Shown in pieces: positions 10,334 through 19,563 of a stretch of 64,000 nt of DNA. Location of the stretch: the NCBI RefSeq assembly GCF_002003265.1, contig NZ_CP019687.1, positions 3,246,001 through 3,310,000 of the forward strand, read 5' to 3'. The DNA comes from Paenibacillus larvae subsp. larvae (lineage in GTDB: Bacteria; Bacillota; Bacilli; Paenibacillales; NBRC-103111). The notes below the pieces were generated by a model, which saw nothing but the letters and a program-made list of their open reading frames with translations, was not told the origin of the DNA and made no database searches. How positions within the stretch are numbered: position 1 is the first letter of the stretch; the number at the start of each line of letters is the position of its first letter. The position numbers were made by a program, and so were the translations under genes.

Positions 10334-11643
10334 TGGAAAAAGTGAAGACAACCGTTCTTGCCTTTCTGGTCGGACTTAGCTTGCTTCAGACATTAGTACT
10401 CTCCTACAGCAATCCGAATTATGATCCTATCCCGCAAAATGATTATGTTAAAACGGAGCCTCTGGGCTCTACAGTTGAAACCAAGGATTTACTTTTTCCG
10501 GACCAGATTGTCCTCCATCTAGGAAATCAGGCACATACAGTTCTGTACCCGAATATTGCCAAATATTATTCTATAGGCAATAAAATCAAGGGGCGTACCT
10601 TCGAGGATGTTCGTCGTATAAGTCAAGGGATTACCGCATCCGGCCTGGAGGATGCAAGGACCAAACAACCCGGTATAGAACTAAGGTTTAGCCAGGGCAT
10701 TTCGCTTAATATTTTGCAAAAAATGTTTCAATTCAAGGGGGACATGCCCCAGGAAAATACGTTAATCGGGACTATACTCATTTACTTGAAAGAAGACAAG
10801 CAAACGGTAAAGACCCTCTTGTTTCCACCAGATTCGACTACCCCTCTTTATGAGGTGAACCGCTCCGATTTCTCAGCCAAGGATTTTTCAGCGGATGACC
10901 GTGACAGCTTCATTGCTTATCAGGAAGAGAGCATGCCTTACCATCTTTCGACTTCGGGCGATTTCTATTTGCCTGATAAAGAAATAACCTTGAGTAAAAA
11001 GGAATACCAGATGGTCCAGTTTACAGCTGAACAGCTAAAGAGCACTTTGTTTGTAGATCCGATTATTACCCGGAATTTGACGGAACGTGACGGTTCCCAA
11101 ATCTATACGGACGGGAAGAAAGGTTTGCAAATCACCAGTGACCAGCGCTGGATGATCTACTCGGATCCGGTTGCTCCTGTGGAAGCCAAGAACGATGCAT
11201 ACGAGAATCTGCAGGCCGGTGTCAGATTTATTAATCAGCACGGAGGCTGGAACGGACGGTACAAATTGGTCAAGCCATCCTCGTACCCTTCGTACTCCGA
11301 CCAAACCTTTGAGTTTGCTATCATGTTGGATGGCGTCCCGATATTCGCCAAAGAATCTGAATCAGTCGGGATCATTCGGATTACCGTTCAAAAAGGAATT
11401 ATATCCAATTATGAGCGGTCTATGATCAATACTGACATGACACAGCCCAAACGGGAAGAAGCAGTAACCTTGCAAGGCGGACAAGATCTGGAGGAACGAA
11501 TCCGTTCCCATCCGAAAAAGCCGGGTCTTTCTATCGTGAACGTATTTGTCGCCTATCAGGCGGAATATAGTGAGAATGGCTTTACCATGATGCCGGTATG
11601 GATGGTGCAATGGAAGGACGGTTCGATTGAACCATTAAAATAA
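10330..11643 (+). CDS. yycH: WalK regulator YycH
   Basis: 437 residues, one N-terminal membrane helix, then an extracytoplasmic domain with the family's ILFPxx/YPNIAKY-type features. In B. subtilis YycH binds WalK with YycI and restrains it (family knowledge). A second in-frame ATG follows immediately at 10333; GAGGAGGA lies just upstream. Overlaps walK by 4 nt; yycI follows after 32 nt. Confidence 0.92.
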   Translation: MMEKVKTTVLAFLVGLSLLQTLVLSYSNPNYDPIPQNDYVKTEPLGSTVETKDLLFPDQIVLHLGNQAHTVLYPNIAKYYSIGNKIKGRTFEDVRRISQGITASGLEDARTKQPGIELRFSQGISLNILQKMFQFKGDMPQENTLIGTILIYLKEDKQTVKTLLFPPDSTTPLYEVNRSDFSAKDFSADDRDSFIAYQEESMPYHLSTSGDFYLPDKEITLSKKEYQMVQFTAEQLKSTLFVDPIITRNLTERDGSQIYTDGKKGLQITSDQRWMIYSDPVAPVEAKNDAYENLQAGVRFINQHGGWNGRYKLVKPSSYPSYSDQTFEFAIMLDGVPIFAKESESVGIIRITVQKGIISNYERSMINTDMTQPKREEAVTLQGGQDLEERIRSHPKKPGLSIVNVFVAYQAEYSENGFTMMPVWMVQWKDGSIEPLK

Positions 11644-11675
11644 GTCTGTAAAGACGGGGATAAGGAGATGAACTT

Positions 11676-12443
11676 GTGGACTGGAGTCGGGCCAAATCAA
11701 TTCTGATCATTGCTTTTCTGCTGCTGAATATTGTGCTTGGCTACCAGCTTCTCAAGGGGAATGGTAGCGGGTCCGATCTCCCCGGTGATATGCTGGAGGA
11801 GACCAATAAACTCCTGCGAAGCAAGAATATTCAGCTGAATGCTGTACTTCCGACGGATACCCCCAGGCTGAGGGAGATTACGGTCACTTATAATGATCAG
11901 TTTAAAAATGAAAAAGTGATGCTGCAGCAGCCGATCCGGCTGAATGCGATCCTTTCAAAATTCGATCAGAAAGAGAGCGAGACTATAACAGAAATACCGA
12001 AGTTTGATGCTTATCAGCATGATCCGGTGAGCAGTAAAGAGGGAGTGTATGTGCTGAATCAGATGTATAATCAGCTGCCTCTCTTTGATGTGAGGCTCGA
12101 ACTGGATGAGAGAGGCGGAGAGATTGTCAGCTATAAGCAGGCTTATGTAGATGTTCAACAAGGAGACAGACAAAAAGAGGAACAAAAGGTTATTCCTGCT
12201 TATGTAGCCCTCCGGACCTTGATTGAGAAATATTTGCTGGAGGGAAGTACAATCAATGATGTAAGACTGGGGTATCATGGACAGATGTTTAACTCTCAGG
12301 TACAATACATGGTTCCCTATTGGAGAGTAACGACAGGCAAAGGCTCCGTTTATTATATCCATGCTTTTAATGGTGCTGTGGATGCCGAATCGAAAGAACC
12401 GGAAAAAACAATTGGAACAAATGGGGACAAATCCGAGAGATAG
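11676..12443 (+). CDS. yycI: WalK regulator YycI
   Basis: 255 residues starting at GTG with TAAGGAG 8 nt upstream. The N-terminus MDWSRAKSILI plus a single membrane helix is the family signature. Partner of YycH in controlling WalK at the membrane. In the wal operon between yycH and yycJ. Confidence 0.93.
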   Translation: MDWSRAKSILIIAFLLLNIVLGYQLLKGNGSGSDLPGDMLEETNKLLRSKNIQLNAVLPTDTPRLREITVTYNDQFKNEKVMLQQPIRLNAILSKFDQKESETITEIPKFDAYQHDPVSSKEGVYVLNQMYNQLPLFDVRLELDERGGEIVSYKQAYVDVQQGDRQKEEQKVIPAYVALRTLIEKYLLEGSTINDVRLGYHGQMFNSQVQYMVPYWRVTTGKGSVYYIHAFNGAVDAESKEPEKTIGTNGDKSER

Positions 12444-12489
12444 TTATACGGAGGGCCTGCATTTTGAAGAAATGAGAGGAGCAGAAAGC

Positions 12490-13296
12490 ATGTCATTTCG
12501 CTTTACCGTACTGGCCAGCGGGTCAACGGGAAATGCGGTGTTGGTAGATACAGGAGAAACCAAGCTGCTCGTTGACGCAGGGCTTAGCGCAAAGAAGCTG
12601 GAGCAGCTGATGGAGGAACGCGGAGTATCAGGACAGGAGCTGAATGCCATTTTTGTTACTCATGAGCATTCGGATCATATCAAAGGGCTTGGTGCCCTAT
12701 CCCGCAAACATCAGCTGCCTATTTACGCTAATCAGAAAACGTGGGAACAGCTCGATAAATATATCGGAACTATTACCGATGAACATAAGCGTTTCATGGA
12801 AACCGGAACATCCGTTGAGTTTGAAAACATCCGGATTGAGTCTTACGGAATTTCCCATGATGCTGCTGAACCTGTTGGCTACATACTTTATCAGGGAAGC
12901 CGTAAGCTCAGCATTGCTACCGACCTTGGGTACATGAGCTCCAAAGTGAAGGATAAGATCGGAGATTCTGATGCGTTAATTCTAGAGACAAACCATGATA
13001 TTGAAATGCTGCGGGTAGGACATTATCCCTGGAATATCAAACGCAGAATTTTAAGTGATATCGGGCATTTGTCAAATGAAGCTGCAGGCGAGGCCCTTTG
13101 TGATATACTTACAGAAAAAACAAAATCCGTATATATGGCCCACCTAAGCCGGGATCATAACCTGATGGATCTTGCCAGGATGACAATCCGGGCCGTAGTG
13201 CAGGACAAGGGCTTATGTCTGAAAGAGAAAAATATCCGATTGATGGATACTTATTTTGACCGTCCTACGGAATGGGATGATCTAAGTGCAGGGTAA
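12490..13296 (+). CDS. yycJ: YycJ/WalJ metallo-beta-lactamase-fold hydrolase
   Basis: 268 residues. MBL-fold protein with the metal-binding THEHSDHIKG motif, an early D-A-G-L loop and late MAHLSRDHN. YycJ homologues are 5'-3' exonuclease-like enzymes with a proposed repair role. ATG 12490 follows GAGAGGAG. Last gene of the walRKHIJ run; its 3' end overlaps 32 nt of an opposite-strand small gene. Confidence 0.92.
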   Translation: MSFRFTVLASGSTGNAVLVDTGETKLLVDAGLSAKKLEQLMEERGVSGQELNAIFVTHEHSDHIKGLGALSRKHQLPIYANQKTWEQLDKYIGTITDEHKRFMETGTSVEFENIRIESYGISHDAAEPVGYILYQGSRKLSIATDLGYMSSKVKDKIGDSDALILETNHDIEMLRVGHYPWNIKRRILSDIGHLSNEAAGEALCDILTEKTKSVYMAHLSRDHNLMDLARMTIRAVVQDKGLCLKEKNIRLMDTYFDRPTEWDDLSAG

Positions 13297-13486
13297 GCTC
13301 CTTATCCAGATGTTTAGCGGTTCTAGCTAATTCATCCTGGGTAAGTATACCTTTCTCCATTAAGAGATCGATTACTGAAGAGAGCAGGAGAGCCTGCTGG
13401 TATTGTGTTTCCTTCATATCGGCCAGTTTGGCTATGATGCCGACTTCGTTCCAGGGGGAATAGGGCTTATTCATTGGACGTTTCAC
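13265..13486 (-). CDS. Small conserved-looking hypothetical protein
   Basis: 73 residues, function unknown. An AAGGAGTG ribosome binding site stands 10 nt before the ATG, which argues it is real. Sequence is largely helical: SPWNEVGIIAKLADMKE, then LLMEKGILTQDELARTA. It overlaps the end of yycJ tail to tail by 32 nt and diverges from htrA. Confidence 0.7.
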   Translation of the reverse strand: MKRPMNKPYSPWNEVGIIAKLADMKETQYQQALLLSSVIDLLMEKGILTQDELARTAKHLDKELTLHLDHPIP

Positions 13487-13626
13487 TCCTTAATTAAATG
13501 GTAATTTCAATAGAATCAGAAACGATTGGGACAGCTAGTACTAGTGTAGACCAGGAAGAAGATAAACATTCCTCTACTTACGGAAAGATTGAGAGAAAAA
13601 TAGCAGATTAGGAAATTGAATGCGGG

Positions 13627-14850
13627 ATGAGTCCTATGTCTTTGTTTGATGATGATTTTTTTTCCACGAAGCGGATGGAAAGAAGTTGGCTGCAGATGCA
13701 GCAAAAAGGCCAACAGCCTCCCAAGGTACGCAGCTCCCGTAACAGAAACACGCGGCTGATTCTGATCTCCGCTGCTGCCGGAGCGGCAGTTATGCTGTTA
13801 CTGCTGCTGGTTTTTCGTCCGTTTGGCAATCCGGTGGCAAATCCTTCTGGGGTTTTACAAAAAGACACGCAAAGACAAATCAGTGACTCGGTTGTTCATG
13901 CTGCCGAGAAAATCAGGCCGTCCGTAGTCAGTGTTACAAGTTTAAACAAAAAAAAGAAGGATGATGTAGCTGAAGCAAGTGGAGTCGGTTCGGGCGTTGT
14001 GTTCGAACGATCCGACGATAAGGTGCATATTGTTACGAACAATCATGTTATCGAAGGCGGCAATGAGTTTGAAGTGGCCATTGAACACGGAGAAAAGAAG
14101 AAGGCCGTAGTGATAGGCAAAGACCATATTTCCGATCTGGCTGTTCTGGAGGCTGACGGGGGCGGGTTTTCAAGTATCGCGGAGTTTGGCGAATCCAATC
14201 AGGTCAAAACGGGAGAAACGGTAATTGCTGTTGGCAATCCTCTTGGCCTGGGGGAAGCTCCTTCCGTGACAAGGGGAATTATCTCTTCACCGAAACGGAC
14301 CATTCCGGTCTCACTAGCCCGTGACGGTGTACCGGATTGGGAAATGGAAGTGATCCAAACGGATGCGGCCATTAATCAGGGAAACAGCGGAGGGGCGCTT
14401 GTGGACCTGGATGGCAAAGTCATCGGCATCAACAGCCTGAAAGTATCGGATACCGGTGTGGAGGGTGTTGGTTTTGCCCTTCCGATCGATGATGTGAAGC
14501 CTATTTTGAACAGTTTGCTGGATGAGGAGCATAAGGTTAAACGACCTTTTCTTGGAGTAGCAACCCAGCAGCTGCAATCGGTAAGCGGAAGCAGCGTGTT
14601 GAAGCTGCCCAAGGAAATACAGACCGGTCTGATTGTGATTGAGGCGTCCGGCCCTGCCAAAGCAGGAGGGCTGAAATCCCGGGATGTTATCGTTGAAATG
14701 GATGGCAAACGGATTAATACGACCGTTGAGATGCGCAAGTATCTGTATCTGCAAAAACATATTGGAGACCCTATGGAAGTGATGTTTTACCGGGACGGGA
14801 AAAAACAGACCACTACGGTTCAATTAAGCGAATCCGGAGAGGCCAAGTGA
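13627..14850 (+). CDS. htrA: HtrA/DegP-type serine protease (YycK/HtrC position)
   Basis: 407 residues. One N-terminal membrane helix (about 40-61) anchors a trypsin-like domain with catalytic H140 (TNNHVIEGG), D170 (SDLAVLEAD) and S254 (GNSGGALVD), followed by one PDZ domain (about 310-400). Degrades or refolds damaged envelope proteins. Lies at the usual place after yycJ. A second possible ATG is at 13636; neither has a strong Shine-Dalgarno. Confidence 0.94.
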   Translation: MSPMSLFDDDFFSTKRMERSWLQMQQKGQQPPKVRSSRNRNTRLILISAAAGAAVMLLLLLVFRPFGNPVANPSGVLQKDTQRQISDSVVHAAEKIRPSVVSVTSLNKKKKDDVAEASGVGSGVVFERSDDKVHIVTNNHVIEGGNEFEVAIEHGEKKKAVVIGKDHISDLAVLEADGGGFSSIAEFGESNQVKTGETVIAVGNPLGLGEAPSVTRGIISSPKRTIPVSLARDGVPDWEMEVIQTDAAINQGNSGGALVDLDGKVIGINSLKVSDTGVEGVGFALPIDDVKPILNSLLDEEHKVKRPFLGVATQQLQSVSGSSVLKLPKEIQTGLIVIEASGPAKAGGLKSRDVIVEMDGKRINTTVEMRKYLYLQKHIGDPMEVMFYRDGKKQTTTVQLSESGEAK

Positions 14851-14906
14851 TGTACGTAGCCAGAAAGATGCGTAAAGCAAGAAATTAGACAGGAAAGAGG
14901 TAGATC

Positions 14907-15074
14907 ATGATCGTTGTTTGCCAGGAACACCTGGACATTGCTATTGATGAATTTCTAGATGAGTATGAAGATGCGCCCGATATTGTGGATTTGAAAACTA
15001 CGCAGTTCCCGGCATGGAATCCCCCTGCACATTGTGAAATGTGTGATGGTGAGGCCCGATATCTGGTGGTATAA
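14907..15074 (+). CDS. CxxH/CxxC small protein (BA_5709 family)
   Basis: 55 residues. CQEH near the start and CEMC near the end form a CxxH...CxxC pair, probably a small zinc-binding fold, as in the family conserved between htrA and rlmH in Bacillales. Ribosome binding site AGGAAAGAGG. Function unknown. Confidence 0.88.
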   Translation: MIVVCQEHLDIAIDEFLDEYEDAPDIVDLKTTQFPAWNPPAHCEMCDGEARYLVV

Positions 15075-15104
15075 GCGAAACCTTTTGTGATGATAAATGC
15101 AAAA

Positions 15105-15150
15105 AGACTTTGTCAAAAGTCTGAAACCTCCTTGTGGAAGGGGGTTTTTT
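15105..15150 (+). terminator. Tandem hairpin terminator after the htrA/CxxH unit
   Basis: A perfect 7-bp hairpin AGACTTT-GTCA-AAAGTCT (15105-15122), then ACCTCCTT-GTGG-AAGGGGGT (15126-15145) running into seven or more T. Confidence 0.85.
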
Positions 15151-15201
15151 TCTTTTTTCGAATTTTTTCTAAAGGAATCTTCCAGATAATACGGAGTATA
15201 A

Positions 15202-15852
15202 AGCAGCCTACGCTCTTCTTATGGCTGGGGGGTATTTGTTACGGCGCCGATTCAAGAACTCCATGCTCCAATTGCAAAACTTTCTTTTACATTGGTTTTA
15301 ATTTCCCTGGTTGCGCTAGTGATCACAATCGTATTCGTGTATGTATTTGCGGCACGGTTTGTCCGTCCTATTCATAAACTAAATCAAACGGTGAAAGAAG
15401 TGGCGGAAGGAGATTTGACGAAAACGACCCATGTTCAGGGGAAGAACGAAATTGTCGTACTGTCCCAAGACTTTAACTAGACAGTATTTCACTTAAAGCA
15501 TTTGGTGGAAGACGTTTCGAAGTCATCCGATCGGGTACTAAAAACGACAGAAATCGTTTCTTCCGGTGTGGATAGGGCGCAAAGCAGCATTAACCGGATC
15601 GGTTCTTCCATCCGCCAGATTGCCGAAGCGCCAATTCCCACGCTTCCGGGTCCAGAAGTGGCGATATCCATGAACGATATGGCGCAAGGTATTGTGAAAA
15701 TCGCCGAAACCGCGTCCATGGTTTCCGAGGTAGCCCAGGAGGCAGCCGGGCAAGAGGAAAATGGAACAACCGTCGTTGAGCAGGCTGTTAATCAGATCGG
15801 CAATATCGGTGTAGGGACGGATCGGGTAGGAACGGCGATTGAACGTTATTAG
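15202..15852 (+). pseudogene. Methyl-accepting chemotaxis protein remnant
   Basis: The frame opens at 15202 with the end of a sensor domain (YGWGVFVTAP), a membrane helix (LVLISLVALVITIVFVYV) and a HAMP domain (RPIHKLNQTVKEVAEGDL). An in-frame TAG at 15478-15480 interrupts DFN*TVFHLKHLVEDV, where a Gln codon would fit. The same frame then reads into the first part of the signalling coiled coil and stops at 15850 before the conserved hairpin tip. The N-terminal sensor part is gone. So this is a doubly truncated, nonsense-interrupted receptor. Confidence 0.85.
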
Positions 15853-16122
15853 CCTTTATTAACCTTTATTAGTCCACTATTAATCTTTTTTTGATATATC
15901 TCTATTTTTGAATTGCTTAGTGCCACTATCCCATTCGTTCAGTTTTTCGAAAAATTCAAGTGCTTCAAGTGCCCCAGGTACTCAATATGTTCCATGCACT
16001 CATGCGCTTTATGGGTCTTGTCTCAATTGAGGGTTCCCTCAAAATACCGGCACTTGCCGTCCGTCAATTATGCCTGCTTAATCTTTGTGTAGCTTATTTT
16101 TAGCGGGTTCCTACTTCTGAGT
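15853..16122. other. Intergenic stretch, no gene seen
   Basis: Contains three near-repeats of a CCTTTATTA-like unit at 15850-15880 and otherwise nothing recognisable. Confidence 0.35.
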
Positions 16123-16257
16123 GAAGGGGAGAGTGGGGACAAGGACTTCAAGAGAGGAAGAAAAATGAAAGAAGAAAAAAGAAAATGATGAGAGAAAAAA
16201 ATAGAAAAAAGGAAAAGGGAAGAAGGGAAGGAAGAAGGTAAGGAAGAGGGAAGGCTG
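16123..16257 (+). repeat. Polypurine tract, about 130 nt
   Basis: Apart from a handful of pyrimidines, the + strand is almost only A and G, rich in GAAGGAA and GAAAAAA units. It lies immediately upstream of the -35 box at 16259. Confidence 0.8.
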
Positions 16258-16258
16258 T

Positions 16259-16286
16259 TTGACGCAATAATGAATTGTACTATAAT
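16259..16286 (+). promoter_or_regulatory. Sigma-A promoter of the LacI-family gene
   Basis: TTGACG (16259-16264), 16-nt spacer, TATAAT (16281-16286), about 58 nt before the ATG at 16345. A near-consensus -10. Confidence 0.75.
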
Positions 16287-16344
16287 GAAGAGGAATATAA
16301 CGCGATTTATTATCAGGATAACGTAAAATGAAGGGAAGCTTGCC

Positions 16345-16860
16345 ATGTCCGTTACTAAGAAAGATATTGCCGATTACTTGGGCATCTCACGCACGGCTGT
16401 ATCGCTCGTGCTGAACAATACGCCAAGCAGTACGATTTCGAAGGAAACCCGGGAACGCATTTTAAAAGCGGCCCAGGAGCTTGGCTATCGGGATAAGGAA
16501 GTATCCCCGCCTACACTTTGTTTTCTTTTATACAACCGGGAGACAGATGACCCGCGGTACATGGAAGATCTTCACATTGTTGAGGAGACAGCAGGTTTAC
16601 ACGATTATCGGCTGCTGTTCATGAATATCAAGGCGATACCGGATGATTTCCATAGGCTGAAGCAATTTTTAGGTGTCCGTGAGACGGATGGTATCCTGAT
16701 TACAGGGGACATGGATGATGTTCTAATAGATATGGTCGAACAATCCGGAATTCCGAGCGTATTTTACGGTGGAAAAGAAAGGAAAGGGATAAACATCGCC
16801 ATTTGGGACCACCGGAAAGCGGCACTGGAGGCGACCCGCTATCTCACAGAGCTGGGATAA
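16345..16860 (+). pseudogene. Truncated LacI-family transcriptional regulator
   Basis: 171 residues against about 330 for the family. The N-terminal helix-turn-helix is intact (VTKKDIADYLGISRTAVS, then RERILKAAQELGY) and about half of the periplasmic-binding-like domain follows, ending at ATRYLTELG. The rest is missing. It could still bind DNA but not its effector in the usual way. It probably once controlled the neighbouring Gfo/Idh dehydrogenase gene or a lost sugar operon. Confidence 0.8.
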
Positions 16861-17032
16861 CGAATATTATAATATTTGATTTGAGATTTTGTAAGGGCTT
16901 CCAAGTCTTCACTTTTGAACAATCCTCTTGAATAGACTGTACCATGTTAGAGAAGGTATTGTTTCCGGTAAGATTTTTCGGACGAGGATCAAGGGGAGGG
17001 GGAACGGATAATCAAAACGAAGGTGATGGAAG

Positions 17033-18289
17033 ATGGGAGATGAAGAAGTAGAAATGGAAGGGGAGAAAAAATTGGAGGGAAAGAAGAATAAACCTGTAAG
17101 GATAGGCATGATTGGACTAGGAATGCGGAGTTTTTTGGCCCGGTATTGGCATCAGCCGGATGGGCGCTCGGTTATCACAGGAGCGGCTGATTTACGGCCG
17201 GAGGCACTGGAGAAATTCCGGCAAGAGTTTGGTACAGACAATGATACAGATAATATGCAACTGACAACTGATTATCGGGAGCTTCTGGCAAACCCAGAAA
17301 TTGATGCGGTTGCAATTACATCACCGGATTATTGCCATGAAGAGCAGGCAATCGAGGCATTGAAAGCGGGAAAGCATGTCTTCTGTGAAAAACCGCTTGC
17401 TATTACAACGGAAGGGTGCGACCGTATCCTGGAGGCATGGAAAGAATCGGGCAAGAAGCTCATGATCGGCTTCAATATGAGGTATATGAACATGTTTCGT
17501 ACGATGAAGGCGATTGTAGAGTCCGGTACTATAGGGGAGATCAAAGCCGTTTGGGTACGGCACTTTGTCGGTTATGGAGGGGATTTTTATTACCATGACT
17601 GGCATGCGGAGCGGATTAAGTCGACGTCATTGCTGCTGCAGAAAGGGTCTCATGATATTGATATCATCCATTGGATTACAGGCCGCTATACGAAGCGAGT
17701 TTCCGCATTCGGCAGTCTTGATTATTTCGGCGGTGATGCCCCGAACGACCTGACCTGCCCGCAATGTGAACGGCAGCGGACATGTCCGGAAGCACAGTTT
17801 AACGAACGGACCCAATGCGCATTCCGCCAGGAAATAGATGTGGAAGATAACAACATGGTGATCATGGAATTGGAGGGCGGTATCAAAGCATCTTACTTAC
17901 AATGCCACTTTACTCCAGATTATCATCGTAACTATGTATTTATCGGGACAGAAGGCCGAATGGAGAATTCGGAGCCGGACGGAAAAGTTTGGGTAAAGAC
18001 CCGGAAGTCGGGTGCATGGCGTGATTTATCTGACCAAACTTATGATATTAAAACCGGGGAAGGGACTCATGGAGGGGCTGACCCGGTCATCTGCGAGGAA
18101 TTTCTTGACATGATTCAGTACGGCATTGAACCGGTTGCTCACCCGCTAGCGGGCCGCATGAGCGTAGCCACCGGTTGTGCAGCGGCAGCCTCTATGCGCA
18201 GCGGAGGACAGACGGTGGCTATTCCACCATTAGCGGATGATTTGCTGGCATTCGCAGGGGGCAAAGCCTCTGCATCTTCTACTTCATAA
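17033..18289 (+). CDS. Gfo/Idh/MocA-family oxidoreductase
   Basis: 418 residues. Rossmann nucleotide-binding start IGMIGLGMRSF, the CEKPLAI motif near residue 118, and GSHDIDIIHW in the C-terminal domain: an NAD(P)-dependent sugar or inositol dehydrogenase; substrate unknown. Four Cys in a CPQCERQRTC...C segment (about residues 242-262) suggest a metal-binding insert. The N-terminal 20 residues are unusually Glu/Lys-rich; ATG 17033 follows AAGGTGATGG. Sits 172 bp after the truncated LacI gene. Confidence 0.88.
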   Translation: MGDEEVEMEGEKKLEGKKNKPVRIGMIGLGMRSFLARYWHQPDGRSVITGAADLRPEALEKFRQEFGTDNDTDNMQLTTDYRELLANPEIDAVAITSPDYCHEEQAIEALKAGKHVFCEKPLAITTEGCDRILEAWKESGKKLMIGFNMRYMNMFRTMKAIVESGTIGEIKAVWVRHFVGYGGDFYYHDWHAERIKSTSLLLQKGSHDIDIIHWITGRYTKRVSAFGSLDYFGGDAPNDLTCPQCERQRTCPEAQFNERTQCAFRQEIDVEDNNMVIMELEGGIKASYLQCHFTPDYHRNYVFIGTEGRMENSEPDGKVWVKTRKSGAWRDLSDQTYDIKTGEGTHGGADPVICEEFLDMIQYGIEPVAHPLAGRMSVATGCAAAASMRSGGQTVAIPPLADDLLAFAGGKASASSTS

Positions 18290-19192
18290 TGGTAGAGGAA
18301 ATGATTGTGATGAAGGAGTAAACCGGATAAATTGGCTAAATAGTCCCATGCGGTAAGTGGGTTTTGAGAGCGTTGGCTCTCCGAACTTATCGAGACACCC
18401 AGTTCACGCAAGATTGTTCCGGACGAACGCTGGCAGGATAGGCCCAGGTCTAGGAATAATCCACTTCTGTTTTATATAGCTATTTTGTCATTATAGGGTT
18501 TCTCACCAGTCTATGGGGAGCGTAAGCTCTCCTTTTTTATTTTATATAAGGCAATTGGCAACATGTTCCACGTGTAACGTGGTAAGTGGTGGTAAGGAAT
18601 TTAAAATGTGTAATGTAAGAAGAGGGAAGGATCATATTGACTGATATAGGAAAGGGAAGGCAGGGATGCAGATCGAATTTGGGATGTTAGGGTAGATTAA
18701 GATTTAGCATCTCGAACAATTAGATAAACAAGATTGTTTCGCTAACTTGAAAACTTGCATAACGTAATTCAATTGAGACAAAAAATTTAAATAAGTTGAT
18801 TGGAACGTGGAATCGCAATCAACACTCTGTATGAACTAAAGCATCTCGATTGGTAACTATTACATACCTTAGGGGTTATGGAGAGCTACTTATATAGAGG
18901 AATGAAAGTGACCGAACTGATAGTAGGGGGAGGGTGCAGGTAAAGAGTTTTTATGCTATAAACCTAGAAAAGGTTGGTTGTTTCTTGCCTACACTAAAGA
19001 TTGATAATATGCTCCAATTATTATTCCATAAACTAAAGTGTACGGTATGATGGACAAATATGCGAAGCGAATAAGGCGATCCAGCAATATTCCAACAAAG
19101 ATCACCAACATAAGGAAGCAATTCCTGGGCATAAGCAGAAACTACAATGTCTTCCTGTTTGGAGGATGATACTATAGAAGGAGTGGACTTGT
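18290..19192. other. 900-bp stretch without genes, one terminator
   Basis: No protein gene supported. A nested hairpin (CGGTAAGT with ACTTATCG enclosing GAGAGC-GTTG-GCTCTC, about 18353-18394) and a terminator (GGGGAGC-GTAA-GCTCTCC then six T, 18515-18538) could frame a small structured RNA on the + strand. The rest, to rlmH, is AT-rich and unrecognised. Confidence 0.4.
18515..18538 (+). terminator. Terminator in the gene-poor stretch
   Basis: 7-bp stem with one G-T wobble (18515-18521 with 18526-18532), GTAA loop, six T. Confidence 0.75.
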
Positions 19193-19561
19193 TTGCATAT
19201 ACAGATTGTGACAGTAGGTAAATTGAAGGAAAAATATTTGGTGCAGGGAATCACGGAATATGTAAAGCGGCTTGGCCCGTATGCCAAGGTACAGATGATA
19301 GAGGTGCCGGATGAGAAGGCACCGGAGACACTTAGCGAAACTCAAGCGCAGCAGCTCGACCAGTTGGCCATCTATGGGCGAAGCCAGGTGGCGTTTGTCA
19401 TCGGCGGATCGCTCGGTCTGAGTGATAAGGTGATCCGCCGTGCGGACATGCGGCTAAGCTTCGGCCGCATGACAATGCCGCACCAGCTGATAAGGCTGGT
19501 GCTGGTGGAGCAGATTTATCGCGCGTTTAAGATAAATCGAGGAGAACCGTATCATAAATAA
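19193..19561 (+). CDS. rlmH: 23S rRNA pseudouridine-1915 N3-methyltransferase RlmH, internally deleted
   Basis: 122 residues instead of the usual 159. RlmH is a SPOUT methyltransferase of 70S ribosomes. The N-terminal part ([26 protein letters not shown]) and the C-terminal knot ([29 protein letters not shown]) are normal, but about 37 residues between SETQ and LDQLAIYG are absent, in frame. The lost piece includes the strand with the AL-x-I-x-G-K element that helps form the SAM site, so activity is doubtful. TTG start with AAGGAG at 19178-19183. Its 3' end is an integration site. Confidence 0.85.
   Translation: MHIQIVTVGKLKEKYLVQGITEYVKRLGPYAKVQMIEVPDEKAPETLSETQAQQLDQLAIYGRSQVAFVIGGSLGLSDKVIRRADMRLSFGRMTMPHQLIRLVLVEQIYRAFKINRGEPYHK
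19483..19561 (+). repeat. rlmH 3'-end attachment site, copy A
   Basis: The last 79 nt of rlmH, repeated with about six mismatches at 25651-25729 and more loosely at 27471-27537. The integrase relic begins 3 nt downstream, as expected for an att site next to int. Confidence 0.85.
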
Positions 19562-19563
19562 AG

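Noticed and set aside
18415-18440. GGACGAACGCTGGC matches the start of 16S rRNA
   Set aside because: Only 14 nt match; flanking sequence does not continue as 16S rRNA, and a match of this length is plausible by chance.
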